From Cyclobacteriaceae bacterium (GTDB lineage Bacteria > Bacteroidota > Bacteroidia > Cytophagales > Cyclobacteriaceae): 64,000 nucleotides of DNA. The stretch spans positions 1-64,000 of the forward strand of contig JAOUDZ010000013.1 of NCBI GenBank assembly GCA_029858965.1. The letters run 5' to 3'. Below the pieces are notes generated by a model that worked only from the letters and a program-made list of their open reading frames with translations, was not told the origin of the DNA and ran no database searches. The translations under genes were made by a program, and so were the position numbers. Below, piece after piece: positions 55,865-64,000 of the stretch; the first letter of the stretch is position 1; each line of letters starts with the position of its first letter.

Positions 55865-57283
55865 ATGACGCCAATTCTACTGCTTGTTATTGGATTGATT
55901 GTAGTGCTGGGCGGAATTCTCTTCGTCAAGCTGCACCCTATTCTTGCCTTGCTGCTTGGCGCCTTGTTGGTGGGGTTTCTCACACCAGCAGAATTACTCC
56001 AGAATTATGCGCTCAGCAAGAATTTATCGCCGCAACAAGTCACCGCACTACTGGACCAATCGCTTGGCGAGCGAATTGCCATAGCTTTTGGAAATACGTG
56101 TGAGAAAATAGGACTGCTTATTGTGCTAGCCTCTATTATTGGAAAATGCCTCCTGGATAGTGGTGCGGCAGAACGAATTGTGCGTTCTGTACTCCGTGTA
56201 TTTGGTGATAAGAAGGCTCCCGTGTCGTTTATGGCCAGTAGCTTCATGCTGGGGATACCCATCTTTTTTGATACCATCTTTTATCTTATGATTCCATTGG
56301 CGCGCGCTATGGGTGTGCGAAATGAAAAATCATATGCACTTTATGTTATGGCTATCGTTGCAGGTGGCACAATGGCGCATTCGCTGGTACCACCAACGCC
56401 TGGCCCACTCTTTGCGGCAGGGGCCTTCGGTGTAAGTGTCGGACTGATGATAATAATGGGCACACTTGTCGGACTTGCCTGTGCGGGTGGCGGACTGCTT
56501 TACGGTATTTGGTTGAACGGCCGGCAACTTATACCGCTACGAACTACATCAGAAACGTCAGTTGAAGAACTGAAAGGATGGTTGGAAAAGGACACGGATC
56601 AGCTTCCTTCATTTTTTATGTCCAATTTGCCTATTGCACTGCCGGTTGTTCTTATCGCAGGGAATACGATTACCAAGGGCCTCTCAATGCCTATTCCTGA
56701 AGGTGTTCGTGCATTTTTTGCGCTGACTGGGAATCCGGTAATAGCCCTTTTTATCGCTACAATTATTTCATTGTTCCTTTTATCAAGACAATTCGCATAT
56801 CGACTGAAGGAATTAAAGAAGCCCATAGAAGAAGCTATCTATAGTGCGGGAATGATCATTCTGATCACTGCAACCGGTGGAGCATTCGGCGCAATGTTGC
56901 AGCAAACGTCCATCGGCAACTGGTTGGTCGGGTTATCTCCTGATTACAAACTCGCAGCCTTGCCATTGGCTTTTATAATTGCCGCGGTTATTCGCACCGC
57001 ACAAGGATCAGCAACGGTATCAATCATCACAGCGGTTGGGATGTTAACGGCCTTCGCTGCACCCGGTGCCTTACCATTTAATCCGGTGTATCTTGCCATC
57101 GTTATTGGATGTGGTTCCAAATTATTTCCGTGGATGAATGACAGCGGATTCTGGATTATATGTAAAATGAGCGGATTTACAGAAGGAGAAACAATCCGCA
57201 ATTTCTCATTTCTGTTAAGCATAATGGGTCTCGTCGGACTTGCCACTACTATGGTATTGGCAAAAATATTTCCGCTGCTATAA
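55865..57283 (+). CDS. GntP-family permease (gluconate/hexuronate-type H+ symporter)
   Basis: ORF; polytopic; RTAQGSATVSIITAVGM, GCGSKLFPWMNDSGFW. Confidence 0.9.
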   Translation: MTPILLLVIGLIVVLGGILFVKLHPILALLLGALLVGFLTPAELLQNYALSKNLSPQQVTALLDQSLGERIAIAFGNTCEKIGLLIVLASIIGKCLLDSGAAERIVRSVLRVFGDKKAPVSFMASSFMLGIPIFFDTIFYLMIPLARAMGVRNEKSYALYVMAIVAGGTMAHSLVPPTPGPLFAAGAFGVSVGLMIIMGTLVGLACAGGGLLYGIWLNGRQLIPLRTTSETSVEELKGWLEKDTDQLPSFFMSNLPIALPVVLIAGNTITKGLSMPIPEGVRAFFALTGNPVIALFIATIISLFLLSRQFAYRLKELKKPIEEAIYSAGMIILITATGGAFGAMLQQTSIGNWLVGLSPDYKLAALPLAFIIAAVIRTAQGSATVSIITAVGMLTAFAAPGALPFNPVYLAIVIGCGSKLFPWMNDSGFWIICKMSGFTEGETIRNFSFLLSIMGLVGLATTMVLAKIFPLL

Positions 57284-57320
57284 GCAAAAAATAGAACAGT
57301 CAACTAAATAGAAGCAGTAT

Positions 57321-58625
57321 ATGAAAATAAAGGACCTTCGCATTCACTCAATAGCAGTTGCAGACCCTCCGTTAAGAAGCTCATACGGACTTCATCAGCC
57401 TTATGCGTTGCGCACTATTCTTGAGTTGGAGAGTGAAGATGGTATTGTTGGTATAAACGAAACGTATGGCGGAGAAATTCCAGCGACGGCGTTGCGCGCA
57501 ATAAGGAATAAGCTTATCGGGGCAAATGCATTTCGCATCACAGGGCTCCTTAACCCCGAGATGAGCAATAAGCGGAACGGACAGGATGGTTCGCAAACTT
57601 ACATGGTGCCTGGCGAGAATCCGCTGGATGAAACTTCACGTACGTTTGCAGCTATTGAGGTAGCCTGCCTGGATCTTATCGGCAAAAGTATTGGCGTGCC
57701 TGTCTGCGATCTTATTGGGGGACGGGTACGTGAAAAAGTTCCGTTCTCGGCCTATCCTTTTTATAAACATGCGGGAGGTGGGGGTGAAGGAAAAGATATC
57801 CGGGAGGATGAATATGGCGAAGCACTTTCGCCAGAATCGCTTCTGGCTCAGGTAAAGGAGATGATTGCAAAATACGGGTTTGGCTCCGTTAAATTTAAGG
57901 CGGGTGTGCTCGATCCTGAATTGGAAATTGAGACGGTAAAACTGATGTACCAAGAGTTTGGTCCGGCTGTACCGTTGCGCATCGATCCGAATTCTGCCTG
58001 GACTGTGGAGACTTCCGTGCAGGTTGGTAAGGCGCTGGCGCGTGAACTTTCGGGAGGAGGATACCTCGAAGATCCGACTGCAGGCATTGCAGGCATGGCC
58101 GCTGTCCGCAAACAACTCCTGGCCATGGGCATAAATGTTCCTTTGGCCAGTAATGTTGCCGTTACCTCATTTGCTGATCTTCCATCATCTATCGCATCAG
58201 ATGCTGTTCAGATAATATTATGTGATCATCACTATTGGGGTGGTATGCGTCAGGTACAGCACTTGGCTAAATTGGCGCAGACTTTTAACATTGGTTTGTC
58301 CATGCATTCAAATAGCCATTTGGGGATTTCGCTTATGGCTATGGCGCATGTGGCTGCTGCGACACCCCACTTAACATATGCCTGTGATACACATTACCCC
58401 TGGCAATCCGAAAAAGATGAAGTTGTTGCCGGGGGAAGAATTCCCATACGTGAGGGCTGCGTAACAATACCTGAAAAGCCCGGGCTTGGTGTGTCGTTGG
58501 ACTATGATCAGCTGGCACGTGGGAAAGAGCGGTACCAACAGGTACCTTACAGGAAGCGGGATGATGAGAAGGAAATGAGAAAACACGTTGATCCTACATG
58601 GAAAAGAGTGCTTCCACGTTGGTGA
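57321..58625 (+). CDS. gudD: Glucarate dehydratase-like enolase-superfamily enzyme
   Basis: ORF; GSVKFKAG (KxK), IDPNSAW, YLEDP, LASN, SMHSNSHLGISL; operon context. Confidence 0.85.
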   Translation: MKIKDLRIHSIAVADPPLRSSYGLHQPYALRTILELESEDGIVGINETYGGEIPATALRAIRNKLIGANAFRITGLLNPEMSNKRNGQDGSQTYMVPGENPLDETSRTFAAIEVACLDLIGKSIGVPVCDLIGGRVREKVPFSAYPFYKHAGGGGEGKDIREDEYGEALSPESLLAQVKEMIAKYGFGSVKFKAGVLDPELEIETVKLMYQEFGPAVPLRIDPNSAWTVETSVQVGKALARELSGGGYLEDPTAGIAGMAAVRKQLLAMGINVPLASNVAVTSFADLPSSIASDAVQIILCDHHYWGGMRQVQHLAKLAQTFNIGLSMHSNSHLGISLMAMAHVAAATPHLTYACDTHYPWQSEKDEVVAGGRIPIREGCVTIPEKPGLGVSLDYDQLARGKERYQQVPYRKRDDEKEMRKHVDPTWKRVLPRW

Positions 58626-58651
58626 CTATTTGAGGAACAAACCAAGCAAGT

Positions 58652-59872
58652 ATGAAGATTACCAATGTGGAAGGATTTTTAATGTCCTATCCGATGCCAA
58701 AAAAAATTGAATTACCCTTTTGGGGAGGTGTAAGAACCATCCTGAAGAGAGATGCAATGCTGATCAAAGTCAGTACAGACACGGGGCTGATCGGCTACGC
58801 ACCAGGTCCGGCTTTTGAAAGGGCTTCAGAGGAGATTGACAAGATCATAAAACCTTTTTTAGTGGATAAAGATCCAATGAGCTGGAAATCTTTCTATTTT
58901 ACCAATAGCCCTGAAGTTGTAAAGACGTACTATGCGGTTGAGGTTGCACTCCTGGACCTTGTCGGAAAGTATGAAGGATGTACCATTTCCGAATTGATGG
59001 GTGGCCGTGTGCGAGAGACTATAAAGGTATATGGAAGTGCCGGAATGTATATGTCACCGGAGAAATATGCTGAGGAGGCAAGTGCTATCCAGCAGATGGG
59101 GTTCCCTGCTTATAAAATGCGACCGGCTGCAGGACCGGATGCTGATTTGAAAACATTAGAACTGATGCGAAAAGCAACGGGGGAAGATATGGGCTTGATG
59201 GTGGATGCCCACACCTGGTGGCGTATGGGTAATAAGAGCTATACCCCTGAGGTGATTCAGCATTTGGCCAGATCGATGCGGGAATATAATCCATTCTGGT
59301 TGGAGGAGCCGCTTTTGCCGGAAGATCACCAGGCATACAAAAGCTTAAAAGCAAAGGGATTCGTAACTGTTGCAACTGGGGAACACGAGCAGGATTTTGC
59401 AGGATTTCAGGAATTGGCGCAAATGGATGCCGCTCATTTTCTGCAAATGGATGTTTGTTGTCAAGGAGGTTTTGAGATGGGCTTGAAGGTTTTTGATCTT
59501 GCGGCTGCTCATAAAATGAAATTTGCCTTCCACAGTTGGGGCACCATGCTGGAAGTCCTTGCCGCTGCGCAGCTGGGCGTTTGTAGGGATGAATCAGTAG
59601 TGGAATGGCTCGAGTACCCTTGCTATTCGGCGGCGGGAAGAGCGGGTATGTATCCCTTTCCATTGTCAGATGAAATCCTGCAGGAACCGCTGGATGTATC
59701 AAAAGGGTATTTGAAACTTCCTACCGGGAGTGGTCTTGGTATCGAAGTAAATGAAGCAGTGATTCACAAATATCCATTTATCCCGGGGCCATGGTCGTTC
59801 TTCCATCAGGACTCACCGAAGGAAACTATTGCGGTAACAGGTGACCATAGTGTAAAATGGGTAGCACAATGA
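58652..59872 (+). CDS. Mandelate racemase/muconate lactonizing enzyme-family protein with KxR motif
   Basis: ORF; PAYKMRP, MVDAHTWW, WLEEPLLP, ATGEHEQD, FHSWG. Confidence 0.88.
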   Translation: MKITNVEGFLMSYPMPKKIELPFWGGVRTILKRDAMLIKVSTDTGLIGYAPGPAFERASEEIDKIIKPFLVDKDPMSWKSFYFTNSPEVVKTYYAVEVALLDLVGKYEGCTISELMGGRVRETIKVYGSAGMYMSPEKYAEEASAIQQMGFPAYKMRPAAGPDADLKTLELMRKATGEDMGLMVDAHTWWRMGNKSYTPEVIQHLARSMREYNPFWLEEPLLPEDHQAYKSLKAKGFVTVATGEHEQDFAGFQELAQMDAAHFLQMDVCCQGGFEMGLKVFDLAAAHKMKFAFHSWGTMLEVLAAAQLGVCRDESVVEWLEYPCYSAAGRAGMYPFPLSDEILQEPLDVSKGYLKLPTGSGLGIEVNEAVIHKYPFIPGPWSFFHQDSPKETIAVTGDHSVKWVAQ

Positions 59873-59954
59873 AATTGGAAATTATTTCAATTCTATTCAA
59901 CCATGAAGTTGAGTTTGTTATATTCAACGTCTTGTGGGATAACCTTGGAGGCCA

Positions 59955-60725
59955 ATGAAGAATCTTAAGGAAAGAATTCAATCCGGCGAAGCTGTTCATG
60001 GATGCTGGATTAATCTCGGATCACTTGTTTCTGCTGAGATTATCGGCCGCGCTGGATTCGATTGGGTGCTAATTGACTTGGAACACGGCGCTGGAAATGA
60101 AGTAATCATGTACAATCAGTTGCAGGTGCTGGAGGGAACAGAAGCTACACCTATCGTGCGAATCGATAATATTACACGACCCAACGTTCAGCACATATTG
60201 GATGCGGGGGCAAAAGGAATTATGTTTCCACAAATCCATACACCTGAGGATGCCGACCAGGCGGTCCGTATGATGTATTATCCTCCTAAAGGAATCCGGG
60301 GAATGGCACAGATGGTTCGCGCAACAGGCTTTGGTAAAAATGCAAAGGATTATTTCTCAAGCCTGGAGAAGACGGTTGTCGGTGTTATCCAAATAGAGAC
60401 GTTAGATGCCGTAAAGTATATTGATGCTATTGCGTCACAAGAGGGCGTGGATGTGCTCTTCGTCGGGCCTTCAGACCTCACTATGGCACTTGGTATTTTT
60501 GGTCAGCTTGATCACCCCCTCTATCAGCAGGCTATAAAGGATGTCGCGAACGCAGCCAAAAGGCACGGGAAGGCTACGGGGGCTTTACTCATTGATGTCA
60601 ATGAGTACGAGATGTATTTTCAGCTGGGGTACCGCTTCCTTGCTTCCGGAGCCGACGGTTCATTCGTTGCCAAAGGAGCTGCTGATATGGTAAAAAAGCT
60701 GAATGATTTTGAAAAAAGTAGGTAG
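59955..60725 (+). CDS. HpcH/HpaI-family aldolase (2-dehydro-3-deoxyglucarate aldolase-like)
   Basis: ORF; GFDWVLIDLEHGAGN, IMFPQIHTPEDADQAVRMMYYPPKGIRG, GPSDLTMALG. Confidence 0.9.
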   Translation: MKNLKERIQSGEAVHGCWINLGSLVSAEIIGRAGFDWVLIDLEHGAGNEVIMYNQLQVLEGTEATPIVRIDNITRPNVQHILDAGAKGIMFPQIHTPEDADQAVRMMYYPPKGIRGMAQMVRATGFGKNAKDYFSSLEKTVVGVIQIETLDAVKYIDAIASQEGVDVLFVGPSDLTMALGIFGQLDHPLYQQAIKDVANAAKRHGKATGALLIDVNEYEMYFQLGYRFLASGADGSFVAKGAADMVKKLNDFEKSR

Positions 60726-60743
60726 TAATAAAATAAATTAAGA

Positions 60744-61616
60744 ATGGAAAGAATCGGATTTATCGGATTAGGTATCATGGGAAAGCCCATGGCAAAACAT
60801 CTATTGAAAGCAGGATACCCTCTCCTCATACTTTCTTCGAGTGCAGGGGCCGCGGCATTAAAAGCGGAAGGCGCCAAATCATTTGAAAATCCAAAAGCAT
60901 TGGCAGCCGAATCAGATGTAGTAATTACGATGTTGCCTGACTCTCCTGAGGTCGAGTCTATTGTTTTTGGAGACGATGGCGTTTTGGCCGGATTGAAGAA
61001 AGGTGCGCTCTTTATTGATATGTCTACCATTGCTCCTGCTACGAGCATTAATCTTTTTAGTGCGTTTCAGCAAAAAGGTGTTGCCGCGTTGGACGCACCT
61101 GTTTCAGGAGGTCAGGGAGGTGCTGAAGGCGCCACACTTTCCATCATGGTTGGCGGAGAAGAAAAAGCGTTTGAGAAAGCCTTGCCCATTTTTGAAAAGA
61201 TGGGAAAAAATATTGTGCACATCGGAAAGCCTGGCGCCGGACAAACCACCAAGGCATGCAACCAGATTGTGGTTGGATTAACGATCCAGGCAGTAGCTGA
61301 AGCTTTGACATTGGCAAAGAAAGCCGGCGTTGACATAGCGAAAGTTCGTGCAGCGCTGCTGGGTGGATTCGCACAAAGTAAAATTTTGGATCTTCATGGT
61401 CAACGCATCATTGACCGGAATTTCAAACCTGGATTCAAAGTGAAATTGCATCGCAAGGACATGAATATCGCACTGCAAACCGGCAAGGATCTTTCGGTTC
61501 CGTTACCGGCCTCTGCGATCGTTGCTTCACAGATGGATGCAGTGCTGGCTAAAGGTGATGGAGACCTTGACCACAGTGCCCTGGCTTTGTTCCTGGAGTC
61601 GATTTCTGGATTGTAG
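60744..61616 (+). CDS. garR: 2-hydroxy-3-oxopropionate (tartronate semialdehyde) reductase-like, beta-hydroxyacid dehydrogenase family
   Basis: ORF; GFIGLGIMGKPMAKHLLKAGY, DAPVSGGQGGAEGATLSIMVGG, GAGQTTKACNQI. Confidence 0.88.
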   Translation: MERIGFIGLGIMGKPMAKHLLKAGYPLLILSSSAGAAALKAEGAKSFENPKALAAESDVVITMLPDSPEVESIVFGDDGVLAGLKKGALFIDMSTIAPATSINLFSAFQQKGVAALDAPVSGGQGGAEGATLSIMVGGEEKAFEKALPIFEKMGKNIVHIGKPGAGQTTKACNQIVVGLTIQAVAEALTLAKKAGVDIAKVRAALLGGFAQSKILDLHGQRIIDRNFKPGFKVKLHRKDMNIALQTGKDLSVPLPASAIVASQMDAVLAKGDGDLDHSALALFLESISGL

Positions 61617-61751
61617 CATCTGAAACGAAGTGTAGGAATTGAACAGTGAAGAATTAAACTCCCTGCGGAACCTATGCGAATCCTACACAGCTTCTCATTT
61701 ATGAACAGGGATGTGTACAAATCCGGATATTTTCAAAATGTTGACTTTCAC

Positions 61752-61774
61752 AATGCATTGATAATCAATGCATT
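61752..61774. promoter_or_regulatory. Perfect 11+1+11 palindrome upstream of a small membrane-protein gene
   Basis: AATGCATTGAT-a-ATCAATGCATT. Confidence 0.45.
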
Positions 61775-61823
61775 ATTAGTTTGGTAAGTGGTTTGCTGAT
61801 TGTCAGCCAAATAGATTCATGTC

Positions 61824-62024
61824 ATGAAAACGCTGCTGGTCATAATACTCTGGTGTATTTTGTTTGTATTGTGTTGGCCCGTTGCACTAATCCTGCTCTT
61901 CCTGTTGCCGTTGGTTTGGTTGATACTATTGCCTTTCAGAATACTCGGCTTTACAATTGAGGTTGTGTTCAAATTTATTGGGGCAGTACTCTTGTTCCCT
62001 TTCAGGGTGGTCAAGGCAATCTAA
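61824..62024 (+). CDS. Small membrane protein
   Basis: 66-aa highly hydrophobic ORF, ATG start. Confidence 0.5.
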   Translation: MKTLLVIILWCILFVLCWPVALILLFLLPLVWLILLPFRILGFTIEVVFKFIGAVLLFPFRVVKAI

Positions 62025-62154
62025 AGATTTCATTAGTGGGTATCCCATTCCCCAAATCGCATGTGAATTTTTCAGATGCTCGCGAAGTTACACGCAATGA
62101 AGAACCCAGTTCAAGTTTGTCTGGGTATCTGTAGCCCGGAACTTGTGCTACTGA

Positions 62155-62358
62155 CTAGTGACTTTTGCTACTTGCTGGTTCAACGCCAGCCTTATCCAAT
62201 ATTTTCTCCAACGGACAAAAATGAGTGAAGGATGATTGCAACAGGTTTAAACCGACGAAGGCTGCTAATCCTAACCAATATACGTTTACAAAATATGCAA
62301 GTGAGATGCTGATTAATACTATTGTTCCTGCTACGGCTCTTACGATACTTTCTCTCAT
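62155..62358 (-). CDS. DUF2892-like small membrane protein
   Basis: ORF; RAVAGTIVLISISLAYFVNVYWLGLAAFVGLNLLQSSFTHFCPLEKIL. Confidence 0.8.
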   Translation of the reverse strand: MRESIVRAVAGTIVLISISLAYFVNVYWLGLAAFVGLNLLQSSFTHFCPLEKILDKAGVEPASSKSH

Positions 62359-62520
62359 AATAACTTTGATTTAATTTTTGGTTTCTTACTGTTTCTGCTT
62401 TTTGTACAACTGCTGTAGCGATAAAATTCGCTTCACCGGGTCATGATAATATTGCGCAACAACAAATAGTCATCCCTTGGTGTTGTTACCACTTATGCTG
62501 TTTCGAAAGTGACGGCTATT

Positions 62521-62838
62521 TTAAGTAGAAGTATAGCTTGTCTTGTCCACAGGAATAATGAAACCCCTTATGGGAAACCCTGTGGCATTTTCATCATTGT
62601 ATTTTTTGATCAGTTCAAGTGCATGTACTGCCTTTTCTTCCTGCGTAAAGCTGAATAGGAAGATGGAATCAAAATACTCACTTCCGCTGCTGAACCAATT
62701 GTCGAGCAGGTTAGTAGCCTGATGGTCCTTGAATCCAATAGTTTCTGAAACACTGAACACCTCAATACCTGATCGATGGAGCATATCAGCAACATTCTTT
62801 TGAAATTCTTTTAGGCTTGTTACAACTAGGAGTTTCAT
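62521..62838 (-). CDS. PII-like (ferredoxin-fold) small protein associated with RND efflux permease
   Basis: ORF; b-a-b-loop-b-a-b pattern inferred from MKLLVVTSLKEFQKNVADMLHRSGIEVFSVSETIGFKD...SIFLFSFTQEEKAVHALELIKKY; gene adjacency. Confidence 0.5.
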   Translation of the reverse strand: MKLLVVTSLKEFQKNVADMLHRSGIEVFSVSETIGFKDHQATNLLDNWFSSGSEYFDSIFLFSFTQEEKAVHALELIKKYNDENATGFPIRGFIIPVDKTSYTST

Positions 62839-62862
62839 AATACTTCAGTGTTGAATGGATAA

Positions 62863-64000
62863 TTAATGTTTTTCATGCTTTTTGCGCATCATACGGTAGT
62901 ACAATAGTGGCACGACCAATAATGTAAGGAACGTTGACGTTATCGTTCCACCCATAAGGGAGATTGCAAGGCCTTGAAAGATTGGATCAAACAATATGAT
63001 CACAGCGCCCAGAACTACAGCCCCGGCAGTCAGTAGAATCGGGGTCGTACGCACTGCACCTGCTTCGATAATAGCTTGCTTAAGGGGAATGCCTTCCTCA
63101 AGACGAATGTTGATGAAGTCAATTAGCAAAACTGAATTTCGTACCATAACGCCGGCCAGTGCAATGAATCCAATCATAGACGTGGCAGTAAAGTAGGCCC
63201 CCAACATCCAATGGCCAAGTACAATGCCGATGAGTGATAAAGGAATGGCAGCTAGCATTACCAATGGAACTTTGAAGTCCTGGAACCAACCTACGATGAG
63301 CATGTAAATCATTATAATGACGACCGCGAAGGCGATTCCAAGATCGCGGAATACTTCGTAGGTGATTTGCCATTCGCCATCCCACTTCAGGGTATAATTA
63401 TCTTCAAACGCGGGTTGCTGATTATACGATTCTTCCAGTGTAAATCCTTTTTTCAGGTTGATACTCTTTAGTTTCTCTGAAATTTCCATAATGGCATAAA
63501 AAGGACTCTCAAGATCACCGGCTAAATCAGCCAAGACATACACAACCCGCTTCTGATTCTTTCTGTAAATACTTTTTTCTTTGATTTCTTTTTTAATCTT
63601 AACCAGGTCACTTATAGCGATAGCATTTCCATGCTGATTAATAATGCTCAGATTTCGAATATCATCTACGCTTGTTATATCTGCGTCACGCAATTGCAAT
63701 ACGATCGAAATCGGGTCGAAGGATACCGGGTTATGCAAGGTGCCTGCGGGCATATTGGACAATGCGGCCTGAATAGTAGCTACAACCTGTGCAGGTGCTA
63801 TACCATTACCCATGGCTTTTTCCTTGTCGACCTCAATGCGGTATTCCGGTTGATCGGCTTCCGTCATCCAGTCGACATCCACAGCGCCCTCGGTACCTTC
63901 AATCAAAACTTTTACTTCTCGTGCTATTCGGATCTGTTCTTGGTAGTCTGGTCCGTAAATCTCCGCTACAATTGTTGAGAGTACAGGTGGTCCCGGAGGA
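62863..64000 (-). CDS. RND-type efflux transporter permease, C-terminal part (5' end outside the window)
   Basis: Frame stays open past the listed start to the window edge (PPGPPVLSTIVAEIYGPDYQEQIRIAREVKVLIEGTEGAVDVDWM); TM motifs LAGVMVRNSVLLIDFINIRLEEG. Confidence 0.92.
   Translation of the reverse strand, partial: PPGPPVLSTIVAEIYGPDYQEQIRIAREVKVLIEGTEGAVDVDWMTEADQPEYRIEVDKEKAMGNGIAPAQVVATIQAALSNMPAGTLHNPVSFDPISIVLQLRDADITSVDDIRNLSIINQHGNAIAISDLVKIKKEIKEKSIYRKNQKRVVYVLADLAGDLESPFYAIMEISEKLKSINLKKGFTLEESYNQQPAFEDNYTLKWDGEWQITYEVFRDLGIAFAVVIIMIYMLIVGWFQDFKVPLVMLAAIPLSLIGIVLGHWMLGAYFTATSMIGFIALAGVMVRNSVLLIDFINIRLEEGIPLKQAIIEAGAVRTTPILLTAGAVVLGAVIILFDPIFQGLAISLMGGTITSTFLTLLVVPLLYYRMMRKKHEKH

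Noticed and set aside
59085-59702. 205-aa minus-strand ORF opposite the enolase-family gene
   Set aside because: Fully antisense to a well supported gene; proline-rich composition without family motifs.
1-64000. CRISPR arrays, transposases, phage or integrase genes
   Set aside because: No spaced short repeats, IS-type ORFs or phage structural genes were seen; the holin-family protein at 4262 is a common chromosomal membrane protein.

Overview
The window appears chromosomal, from a Bacteroidota (Cytophagales-like) genome. This rests on SusC/FecA-type TonB receptors, FecR/ECF sigma, LytTR regulators, OmpA/PD40 proteins and TAnnTTTG-type promoters. About 53 protein-coding genes and one tRNA-His are supported. 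I saw no rRNA, CRISPR array, prophage or transposase. Recognisable loci: a TonB receptor plus surface lipoprotein pair (8.0-12.8 kb); selD; an ECF sigma/FecR/STN-TonB receptor locus divergent from two acidic lipoproteins (17.6-23.3 kb); pyrC, uvrA, lysA, dsbD-like, patatin/beta-barrel, OmpA pair, AsmA, PVC-type cytochrome, lgt; a hexarate (glucarate) catabolic operon (55.9-61.6 kb); and an RND efflux permease cut by the right edge. The strongest finding: the two promoters of the TonB receptor/lipoprotein pair each carry four 11-bp-phased direct repeats (xTAAxx-N5), ending at the same distance from a Bacteroidota -7 box, like a Pho-box/OmpR-family operator array. Other leads are a four-repeat acidic lipoprotein next to the sigma/anti-sigma locus, a decayed dienelactone-hydrolase-like remnant beside tRNA-His, several long perfect palindromes at gene starts, and a non-canonical enolase-superfamily paralog in the glucarate operon. 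All calls come from reading the sequence; no database search was run.
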